The translations under genes and the position numbers were made by a program. DNA of 5,459 nucleotides from Candidatus Omnitrophota bacterium (GTDB taxonomy: Bacteria > Omnitrophota > Gorgyraeia > B26-G9): contig DAOVNL010000072.1 of assembly GCA_030630245.1 (NCBI GenBank), forward strand, positions 1-5,459, given 5' to 3'. This document shows positions 1-5,459 of this stretch, piece by piece. Position 1 is the stretch's first letter. Every line of letters starts with the position of its first letter. The notes below the pieces were generated by a model. The model worked only from the letters and a program-made list of their open reading frames with translations. It searched no databases and was not told the origin of the DNA.

Positions 1-1587
1 CTGTTTTTATGGTTTTTCATCTACAGAGGCGCACAGGCAGGAGGCGGAAAGATATGGTCCTTTGGAAAAAGCAGGGCCCGGTTTATTTCGGAAGATAAGA
101 AAAAGGTGACCTTCAGGGATGTAGCCGGGATTGAAGAAGCAAAGGTGGAAGTCAGAGAAGTTATCGAATTCTTGAAAGACCCCAAAAAGTTCCAGCGTTT
201 AGGCGGAAAAATGCCAAAGGGTTTTCTGTTAATCGGACCACCTGGAACTGGAAAAACTTTATTAGCAAAGGCTGTGGCAGGTGAGGCAGGAGTGCCGTTT
301 TTAAGCATAAGCGGTTCTGATTTTGTGGAAATGTTCGTGGGTGTCGGCGCCTCCAGAATACGAGACTTATTTGAACAGGCCAAAAAAGCTTCTAAGGTCA
401 GCGGGCACGGAAGCATAATTTTTATAGATGAGATTGACGCTGTGGGAAGACAAAGATTTGCCGGAATAGGCGGCGGTCACGATGAGCGTGAGCAAACACT
501 GAATGCCCTTCTTGTGGAAATGGACGGGTTTAATACTCAAGAAGGCATTATTCTTATGGCAGCTACTAACAGGCCCGATGTTCTTGATCCGGCTCTTTTG
601 CGACCGGGAAGATTCGACCGCCAGATTGTTATCGACCATCCTGACCTGATCGGCAGAGAAGAGATTCTTAAAGTGCATGTGCGAAATGTAAAACTGCATG
701 AAAATGTAAATTTAAATTCCATAGCCAGGCAAACTCCGGGATTTACTGGGGCCGATATTGCCAATCTTGTCAATGAAGCGGCATTGCTTGCAGCGCGCCG
801 CGATAAAGATTCTGTTACCATGGAAGAGATGCAAGGCTCTATAGAGCGAGTTATTGCGGGTCCTGAAAGAAAATCCCGGGTTATAAGTAAAGAAGAAAAA
901 ATTATTGTTGCTTATCACGAATCAGGACATGCGCTTTTGTCTATGCTTGTTCCTGGGGTAGATCCTTTGCATAAGGTTTCCATAATTCCCAGGGGAACCG
1001 CGGCTTTAGGATATACGCTGCAGCTTCCTATAGAGGATAGATTCATTATGAGGAAAAAGGAACTTTTAGGCCGTTTGATCGTGTTTCTGGGCGGCCGTGC
1101 CAGTGAAGAGCTGATTTTTGAGGAAGTAACTACCGGGGCTCATAATGATCTGGAAATAGCAACAAGAAGTGCCAGAAGAATGGTTTGTGAATTCGGGATG
1201 AGTGAAAAACTCGGTCACCTGACATTCGGGCATAGACAGCAGCAGATATTCTTAGGCAGAGATATGCTTGATGAGAAGAATTACAGCGAGCAGACTGCGG
1301 TTTTAATTGATCAGGAAGTGCGCAAGATCGTAGACAATTGCTATGAACAGGCAAAAAAGCTTTTAACGGACAATGTTGATAAGCTTAAAAGCCTGGCAGA
1401 AGCTCTTCTGGAAAAAGAGGTAATGGAAGCAGGTGAGGTCAGAGAACTGCTGGGATTGCCTGCTGAAGAGACCCCAGGGGCTGATAAAAAGCAAACTGAG
1501 GCAAAAAAACCGGATGCTGCGGCAAAGACAGCCAAACCGTCTAAAGATAAAGATGCTCAGGTCAAACAGGAAGAAAACACCGCTTAG
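1..1587 (+). CDS. ftsH: ATP-dependent zinc metalloprotease FtsH (5' partial)
   Basis: FtsH is a membrane-anchored hexameric AAA+ protease that degrades misfolded membrane proteins and short-lived regulators. The frame is open from base 1, giving 528 residues. If it follows E. coli FtsH, about 113 N-terminal residues (first membrane helix and extracytoplasmic domain) lie upstream. Residues 1-8 look like the end of the second membrane helix, followed by a Gly-rich linker. Visible motifs are Walker A GPPGTGKT (79-86), pore loop FVG (112-114), Walker B with D143 and E144, the second region of homology with arginine fingers R201 and R204, the zinc site HESGH (306-310), and the probable third zinc ligand D383 in TTGAHND. 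All key residues are present. The last 40 or so residues are a charged, Lys/Ala/Glu-rich tail, probably disordered. GTG at 106 is not the true start because homology continues upstream of it. It is followed by folP after 31 bases. Confidence 0.97.
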   Translation: MFLWFFIYRGAQAGGGKIWSFGKSRARFISEDKKKVTFRDVAGIEEAKVEVREVIEFLKDPKKFQRLGGKMPKGFLLIGPPGTGKTLLAKAVAGEAGVPFLSISGSDFVEMFVGVGASRIRDLFEQAKKASKVSGHGSIIFIDEIDAVGRQRFAGIGGGHDEREQTLNALLVEMDGFNTQEGIILMAATNRPDVLDPALLRPGRFDRQIVIDHPDLIGREEILKVHVRNVKLHENVNLNSIARQTPGFTGADIANLVNEAALLAARRDKDSVTMEEMQGSIERVIAGPERKSRVISKEEKIIVAYHESGHALLSMLVPGVDPLHKVSIIPRGTAALGYTLQLPIEDRFIMRKKELLGRLIVFLGGRASEELIFEEVTTGAHNDLEIATRSARRMVCEFGMSEKLGHLTFGHRQQQIFLGRDMLDEKNYSEQTAVLIDQEVRKIVDNCYEQAKKLLTDNVDKLKSLAEALLEKEVMEAGEVRELLGLPAEETPGADKKQTEAKKPDAAAKTAKPSKDKDAQVKQEENTA

Positions 1588-1606
1588 TGCCATAATATGA
1601 TTTCTT

Positions 1607-1610
1607 GAGG
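1607..1610 (+). promoter_or_regulatory. Ribosome binding site for folP
   Basis: GAGG lies 8 bases before the TTG at 1619. This supports TTG as the folP start, because the next in-frame ATG (1697) would remove the N-terminal strand region and lies right at the conserved MGILNVTPDSFSD motif. Confidence 0.6.
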
Positions 1611-1618
1611 TTAGGCCA

Positions 1619-2482
1619 TTGAAACCGAAAACTTTCAGCGTAAATTGTTTTAAATGCCGCGATTTTAATATCAATCTTTCCAAGACTTCACGTATTATGG
1701 GTATTTTGAATGTTACGCCTGATTCCTTCAGCGACGCTGGAGTTTACTTTGATAAGGGCAGGGCTGTGGAGCGTGCTTTACAGATGCAGTCTGAGGGAGC
1801 GGATATTATTGATATTGGGGCAGAGTCAACGCGGCCGGGAGCGCGGTCCATAAGTGCGGCGGAGCAGTTAAAGCGAATAGAGAGCATTGTAAAAATTCTT
1901 GGCAAAAAGCTGAAAATTCCTGTCTCGATAGATACAGCAAGCTCTATAGTTGCTAAACGCTGCCTTGATCTTGGCGCAAGCATTATTAATGATGTTTATG
2001 CGTTGAGAAAGGATAATAAGCTGGCAAAGCTGATTGCACGCTATAAAGCGGGTGTTGTTCTGATGCATATGAAGAAAACCCCTCGGAGCATGCAGCATAA
2101 CCCTGAGTATGATAATGTTATTTTAGAGATCATTAATTTTCTGGATAAGGCAAAGCAAAAAGCGCTTGAAAACGGAATTCCCAAAGAAAGTATTATGCTT
2201 GATCCGGGCATAGGGTTCGGAAAGACAACAGAGCATAATTTAAAGATAATAAATAATCTCTCTATATTAAGAGTGCTTAAAAGTCCGATTTTAATCGGAA
2301 CCTCAAAAAAATCATTTATTGATAATGTGTTGCATAAACAAGTCAACGAGCGCGAATTAGGAACCGCGGTTAGTGTGGTTATTTCTGTTTTAAACGGGGC
2401 GAATGTTGTAAGGGTGCACGATGTCAAACAGACAAAAGACGCGCTTAAGCTTACATGGCAGATAATTAAGCAGGGATTGTAG
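1619..2482 (+). CDS. folP: Dihydropteroate synthase
   Basis: This cytoplasmic enzyme condenses 6-hydroxymethyl-7,8-dihydropterin pyrophosphate with p-aminobenzoate to give 7,8-dihydropteroate in folate synthesis. It is the sulfonamide target. The 287 residues match the usual length of the family and its TIM-barrel signatures are in order: ILNVTPDSFSD (29-39, metal ligand N31), GAESTRPGA (68-76), SIDT (D105), IND (N124), MHM (149-151), DPGIGFGK (195-202), GTSKKSF (227-233) and RVHD (R265, H267). Positions equivalent to E. coli F28, T62 and P64, where sulfonamide-resistance changes occur, carry the normal residues (F37, T71, P73). The usual Ser-Arg-Lys near the active site reads Ser-Lys-Lys (229-231), a conservative change that keeps the catalytic Lys. 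I prefer the TTG start at 1619 because residues 11-26 resemble the beta-hairpin that precedes MGILNVTP in homologues and a GAGG lies upstream. The gap to cdaA is 3 bases. Confidence 0.96.
   Translation: MKPKTFSVNCFKCRDFNINLSKTSRIMGILNVTPDSFSDAGVYFDKGRAVERALQMQSEGADIIDIGAESTRPGARSISAAEQLKRIESIVKILGKKLKIPVSIDTASSIVAKRCLDLGASIINDVYALRKDNKLAKLIARYKAGVVLMHMKKTPRSMQHNPEYDNVILEIINFLDKAKQKALENGIPKESIMLDPGIGFGKTTEHNLKIINNLSILRVLKSPILIGTSKKSFIDNVLHKQVNERELGTAVSVVISVLNGANVVRVHDVKQTKDALKLTWQIIKQGL
2472..2476 (+). promoter_or_regulatory. Ribosome binding site for cdaA, inside the folP 3' end
   Basis: AGGGA lies 9 bases before the ATG at 2486 and sits within the last codons of folP. This suggests cdaA is translated from the same message directly after folP. 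Confidence 0.5.
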
Positions 2483-2485
2483 AAA

Positions 2486-3307
2486 ATGATAATTGCATGG
2501 GATTTTTTCGGATTTTTAAAAATATTACTTGAGATATCCATAATATGGTTCTTGGTTTACAAGGTCATGATCTTTATCCAGGGGACAAGAGTTGTTCCGC
2601 TTTTACGCGGAGTTATTGTTTTGATCGTGCTTTTTTCTCTCACCAACATGCTTAATCTGGTTGTTGTAAGCTGGATATTGACAAAACTCTTTGCGATATC
2701 TGTTCTAGGCTTTTTAATAATTTTCCAGCCGGAAATAAGACGGGGCTTGAGCAAGATCGGGCAAACATATTTTGATCTGCTGTTTCCCCTTCCGGAAGAG
2801 GGAGTTGTGAATAAGGTCTGCCCTTCTCTGGTCAGCCTGGCCCAGAAAAGGATCGGGGCGCTTGTTGCTTTTGAAAGGGGCGTGGGGCTTAAAACTTATG
2901 CTGAGACCGGAGTTAGCATTGATGCGGGTGTTAGTTTGGAGTTATTGAATACAATTTTTACTCCGTTGGGGCTGCTGCACGACGGAGGAGTAATTATCTC
3001 ATCGGGGCGCATCATCGCTGCCGGCTGTATTTTCCCTCTTTCCCAGAATCCAAGTTTGGATAGAACTCTTGGCACGCGGCACAGGGCGGCAATCGGTTTG
3101 AGTGAAGAGACAGATGCGGTGATAGTTATGGTCAGCGAAGAAACAGGAAAAATATCCATTGCTCAGGGCGGTGAATTAATCGATGATTTTGAGAGAAATG
3201 ATTTTAGTTTTGTTTTAAAGAATATAATGCAGCAAAAAGAAACTAAAAAGCCTATTCTTTATAACTGGAGACAAAGAAGCAATGAAGTCGGAAAAGATGA
3301 CAAATAA
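2486..3307 (+). CDS. cdaA: Diadenylate cyclase CdaA (c-di-AMP synthase, membrane type)
   Basis: CdaA joins two ATP into cyclic di-AMP, a second messenger that controls potassium and osmolyte transport and cell-wall homeostasis. The 273 residues equal the length of B. subtilis CdaA. The N-terminal part holds three hydrophobic segments at about 11-31, 38-57 and 62-81, ending in the family signature FQPEIRRGL (80-88). The cytoplasmic DAC domain spans about 115-230. It shows ALVAFERGVGL (125-135), the catalytic LHDGG (164-168), AAGCIFPLS (178-186), GTRHRAAIG (196-204) and VSEETG (216-221). The usual catalytic motif is DGA; here it is D166-G167-G168, so the metal-binding Asp and first Gly are kept but Ala is replaced by Gly. 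The RHR motif is intact, so activity is likely. The next gene encodes a YbbR-domain protein and then GlmM, the standard CdaA partners. The 3' end overlaps the next gene. Confidence 0.95.
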   Translation: MIIAWDFFGFLKILLEISIIWFLVYKVMIFIQGTRVVPLLRGVIVLIVLFSLTNMLNLVVVSWILTKLFAISVLGFLIIFQPEIRRGLSKIGQTYFDLLFPLPEEGVVNKVCPSLVSLAQKRIGALVAFERGVGLKTYAETGVSIDAGVSLELLNTIFTPLGLLHDGGVIISSGRIIAAGCIFPLSQNPSLDRTLGTRHRAAIGLSEETDAVIVMVSEETGKISIAQGGELIDDFERNDFSFVLKNIMQQKETKKPILYNWRQRSNEVGKDDK

Positions 3308-3686
3308 AAAATCCGGAATGAGAATTTTCAGCCTTATTCTGGCCATAGTCGTATGGTTTTATATTAATACAGTGGTCAGAGGCGGTCCGCAGGCGTATAA
3401 AAACTTAAAAGACGTCGAAATACAACTTATGGGCGATCAGCTGTTTTTGGGTAAGAATGTTGTTGTGGTGGAGCTTGAACGCCGCACTATGGATCTGCGT
3501 GTGAAAGGGCCGAGTAAAGTAATTGAGCAGTTAACACGCATGGATGTTGCTGCTTATGTGAATATAAGCGGTTTAAGGCCAGGAAGGACCTACTCTCCTG
3601 TGGTAAATTTTATCTTGCCTCCCAATATTGAAATCATAGGCGCACCTGCTTTAGTACGTGTCGAAATCAAGGACAAAAATTTATAA
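3282..3686 (+). CDS. cdaR: Short YbbR-domain membrane protein (CdaR-like regulator of CdaA)
   Basis: YbbR-domain proteins (CdaR/YbbR) sit on the outer face of the cytoplasmic membrane and modulate the diadenylate cyclase CdaA. The 134 residues begin with a short basic stretch (KSEKMTNKK), then a membrane anchor at about 13-33 (IFSLILAIVVWFYINTVV), as in CdaR. One YbbR-like beta domain follows at about 40-131, with a pattern of alternating hydrophobic strands, a VKGPSKVIEQL segment (75-85) and an INISGL-like AYVNISGLRPG (91-101). B. subtilis CdaR carries about four such repeats in some 480 residues, so this is a minimal version; I see no frameshift or stop suggesting decay. The start is uncertain: ATG at 3282 overlaps cdaA by 26 bases with a GGAG 11 bases upstream, while ATG at 3297 overlaps by 11 bases with a weaker, closer GGA. 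The family call rests on the anchor, domain pattern and position between cdaA and glmM. Confidence 0.85.
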   Translation: MKSEKMTNKKSGMRIFSLILAIVVWFYINTVVRGGPQAYKNLKDVEIQLMGDQLFLGKNVVVVELERRTMDLRVKGPSKVIEQLTRMDVAAYVNISGLRPGRTYSPVVNFILPPNIEIIGAPALVRVEIKDKNL

Positions 3687-5044
3687 TGGAAAAGAAAAAA
3701 TTGTTTGGTACAGATGGAATTCGAGGAGAATTCGGGGAATGGCCGTTTACAGAGGAAGTGGTTTATAATGTCAGCCTTGCTCTAAGCGCATGGCTTAGAA
3801 AAAAACATAAAAACAAAATAGAGGTAGTTATCGGTAAGGATACCCGAAGGTCATGCTCCAAGATAGAGCAGATATTAGCTAACGGTTTTAAAAGGGCAGG
3901 GGTTAAGGTTTATTCTGCCGGGGTGATCCCAACTCCGGGATTGGCATATCTTGCCAATACCATGGATGTTGAACTTGGAGTAATGATTTCTGCATCGCAT
4001 AATCCATGGCATGACAATGGAATAAAATTTTTCAAGCATAACGGATTTAAACTCTCAGAAAAAGAAGAGAGGGTTATTGAGAGTATAGCTTTTCCTTTGA
4101 TTTCAGGCAATAATGCAAAACCAAAAATAAACAAAATAACACTTCAGAAAACTTCCGGGCAAGCATACATAGAGCATTTAAAAAACTGCGTTTTGGGTTT
4201 GGACCTGAGCGGGAAAAGAATTGTGGCCGATTGTGCTAACGGAGCTGTTTCTGCTTATGCGCAAATTTTATTCGAATCCTTAGGCGCAAAGATTTTTGTC
4301 ATAAACAATAAACCCGACGGAGTAAATATTAACCATAAGTGCGGTTCTCTGCATCCGCAGGCTATGGCGGATTTGGTAAAGCAGAAAAAAGCTGATATAG
4401 GGTTTTCCTTTGACGGCGATGGGGACAGGGTTCTCATCAGCAATGAAAAGGGCAAGGTCCTGGACGGTGACTTTATCATGTCTCTTATAGCGAGACATTT
4501 TTCGAAAAGAAAATGCCTGCCTAATAATACTGTTGTGGCAACTTCAATGAGCAATTTCGGGCTGGAAAAGTTTCTGGAGGCTATCAATGTGCGTTTGATA
4601 CGTGCGGATGTCGGGGATAAGTATGTGCTTGAGGAACTTATAAAGAATAAAGCAAGTTTTGGCGGAGAACAGTCAGGGCATATTATTTTTCTTGAGCATG
4701 CAACAACCGGAGACGGAATGCTGACCGCGCTGAAAATTTTACAGGTAATGCAAAAGGAGAAGAAAAAGATAAGCAGGCTTGCTGCGGGGCTCAAGAAGTA
4801 CCCCCAACTTATAAAGAATGTGCGGGTAACGCAAAGGAAAGATTTTAAAAAGATGCCGGGAGTCATGAAAAAAATTACCGAAGCTCAGAAGAAACTAAAA
4901 AATAACGGACGGCTTGTTATGCGTTATTCCGGGACAGAACCGCTGGCAAGAATTATGGTTGAGGGGCAAAATAAAAGAGAAATTAAAATGATCGCGGATT
5001 CTATCGCTCGAGCCATAGAAAACGAGTTTGGAGAATCAAAATGA
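3686..5044 (+). CDS. glmM: Phosphoglucosamine mutase
   Basis: GlmM converts glucosamine-6-phosphate to glucosamine-1-phosphate, the step leading to UDP-GlcNAc for peptidoglycan and lipopolysaccharide. The 452 residues are close to the usual 445-450. The four-domain phosphohexomutase motifs are all present: FGTDGIRG (7-14), active-site serine loop ISASHNP (101-107, phosphoserine S104), magnesium loop DGDGDR (243-248), sugar-recognition loop GEQSGH (327-332) and phosphate-binding RYSGTEP (413-419). The FGTDGIRG start and GEQSGH loop favour GlmM over phosphomannomutase/phosphoglucomutase relatives. Its ATG shares one base with the preceding stop (TAATG), so translation is probably coupled to the YbbR gene; the nearest AAGGA (3669-3673) is 12 bases away, rather far. 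In Firmicutes GlmM binds CdaA and lowers c-di-AMP synthesis; whether that holds here is inference from gene order. Its end overlaps pdxJ by 4 bases. Confidence 0.97.
   Translation: MEKKKLFGTDGIRGEFGEWPFTEEVVYNVSLALSAWLRKKHKNKIEVVIGKDTRRSCSKIEQILANGFKRAGVKVYSAGVIPTPGLAYLANTMDVELGVMISASHNPWHDNGIKFFKHNGFKLSEKEERVIESIAFPLISGNNAKPKINKITLQKTSGQAYIEHLKNCVLGLDLSGKRIVADCANGAVSAYAQILFESLGAKIFVINNKPDGVNINHKCGSLHPQAMADLVKQKKADIGFSFDGDGDRVLISNEKGKVLDGDFIMSLIARHFSKRKCLPNNTVVATSMSNFGLEKFLEAINVRLIRADVGDKYVLEELIKNKASFGGEQSGHIIFLEHATTGDGMLTALKILQVMQKEKKKISRLAAGLKKYPQLIKNVRVTQRKDFKKMPGVMKKITEAQKKLKNNGRLVMRYSGTEPLARIMVEGQNKREIKMIADSIARAIENEFGESK
5030..5033 (+). promoter_or_regulatory. Ribosome binding site for pdxJ
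   Basis: GGAG lies 7 bases before the pdxJ ATG and within the last codons of glmM. It supports the ATG at 5041, which overlaps the glmM stop as ATGA. Confidence 0.6.
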
Positions 5045-5459
5045 TAAAACTGGGAGTAAATATAGATCATGTGGCCACCCTTAGGCAGGCAAGGCGTACG
5101 ATCGAACCTGATCCTGTGGAGGCAGCAGCTATTGTGGAGAGAGCTGGTGCTGACGGGATTACTGTGCATTTAAGGGAAGACAGACGCCATATTAATGATC
5201 GGGATGTGCGTTTATTACGCAAGAGTGTGCGTACGCGGTTAAACCTGGAGATGTCTGTGGCGGCTGAAATCGTTGATATCGCAAGAAAGCTCAAGCCTGA
5301 TCAGGCGACTTTAGTCCCGGAAAAGCGGCAGGAACTTACAACAGAAGGCGGTTTAAATGCAGCAGGAAAAGGGAAAAAGATAAAAAGCATTATTGAGCGC
5401 CTAAAAGAAAAAAATATCCTCGTAAGTTTATTTATCGAGCCTGAGGAGAAGCAGATTGC
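5041..5459 (+). CDS. pdxJ: Pyridoxine 5'-phosphate synthase (3' partial)
   Basis: PdxJ condenses 3-amino-2-oxopropyl phosphate with 1-deoxyxylulose-5-phosphate to give pyridoxine 5'-phosphate, the last ring-forming step of the DXP-dependent vitamin B6 route. The frame is open to the window end and gives 139 residues of a protein normally about 240 long, so the second half, including the catalytic His near residue 190, is outside. The visible part is very similar to E. coli Pdx[12 protein letters not shown] (5-15; N7, D9, H10), R18, [16 protein letters not shown] (36-51; catalytic H43, binding R45 and H50), NLEM (68-71; catalytic E70), [15 protein letters not shown] (91-105; T100) and VSLFIEP (128-134). 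The start overlaps the glmM stop by 4 bases (ATGA), which suggests translational coupling. Its presence implies the PdxA/PdxJ route rather than PdxS/PdxT. Confidence 0.97.
   Translation, partial: MIKLGVNIDHVATLRQARRTIEPDPVEAAAIVERAGADGITVHLREDRRHINDRDVRLLRKSVRTRLNLEMSVAAEIVDIARKLKPDQATLVPEKRQELTTEGGLNAAGKGKKIKSIIERLKEKNILVSLFIEPEEKQI

Noticed and set aside
106..108. GTG as the start of ftsH
   Set aside because: The same frame is open to base 1 and encodes the end of a membrane helix and the Gly-rich linker expected just before the ATPase domain, so the gene is cut by the window edge.
21..416. 131-codon open frame on the minus strand
   Set aside because: It is antisense to the FtsH ATPase region, which is strongly conserved on the + strand; no domain is recognisable in it.
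1588..1618. Possible terminator or promoter between ftsH and folP
   Set aside because: The 31-base gap has no stem-loop with a T-run and no clear -35/-10 pair; only the folP ribosome binding site is supported.
2041..2541. 166-codon open frame on the minus strand
   Set aside because: It is antisense to folP and the start of cdaA, and its hydrophobic, Cys/Ser-rich composition fits a chance reverse-strand reading.
2678..2706. TTGACA resembling a -35 promoter element inside cdaA
   Set aside because: No good -10 hexamer sits 16-18 bases downstream, and the sequence encodes part of the third membrane segment of CdaA.
4255..4866. 203-codon open frame on the minus strand
   Set aside because: It lies entirely within glmM on the opposite strand, has no recognisable domain, and the + strand protein carries all GlmM motifs.

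Overview
The window is a gene-dense stretch of bacterial chromosome with every gene on the + strand. By eye the base composition is mid-GC, roughly in the 40s percent. It holds six genes in what looks like one operon: ftsH (5' end cut by the window), folP, cdaA, a short ybbR/cdaR-type gene, glmM and pdxJ (3' end cut). The largest intergenic gap is 31 bases, between ftsH and folP. The other junctions are a 3-base gap (folP/cdaA), a 26-base or 11-base overlap depending on the start chosen (cdaA/cdaR), a 1-base TAATG overlap (cdaR/glmM) and a 4-base ATGA overlap (glmM/pdxJ). I see no RNA gene, mobile element, CRISPR array, convincing internal promoter or terminator.

Layout: 1-1587 encodes the AAA+ and zinc-protease parts of the membrane protease FtsH. 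1619-2482 encodes dihydropteroate synthase, probably from a TTG start. 2486-3307 encodes a CdaA-type membrane diadenylate cyclase. 3282-3686 encodes a single-domain, membrane-anchored YbbR protein. 3686-5044 encodes phosphoglucosamine mutase. 5041 to the window end encodes the first half of pyridoxine 5'-phosphate synthase.

The cdaA-cdaR-glmM trio is the known c-di-AMP synthesis and control module. CdaA makes the second messenger, the YbbR-domain protein contacts CdaA at the membrane, and GlmM makes glucosamine-1-phosphate for peptidoglycan and, in Firmicutes, also binds CdaA and restrains it. FtsH contributes membrane protein quality control, while FolP and PdxJ add folate and vitamin B6 synthesis.

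Organism: FtsH-FolP-GlmM adjacency is widespread in bacteria. From memory, the longer order with cdaA, ybbR and pdxJ resembles Desulfobacterota (Geobacter-like) and candidate phyla such as Omnitrophota. A CdaA cyclase argues against typical gamma- or betaproteobacteria. I cannot fix the phylum from sequence alone.

This is essentially a housekeeping operon and I found no undescribed system. The points most worth checking are a DGG in place of the DGA catalytic motif in CdaA, the minimal one-domain CdaR, and an SKK in place of SRK in the FolP active site.
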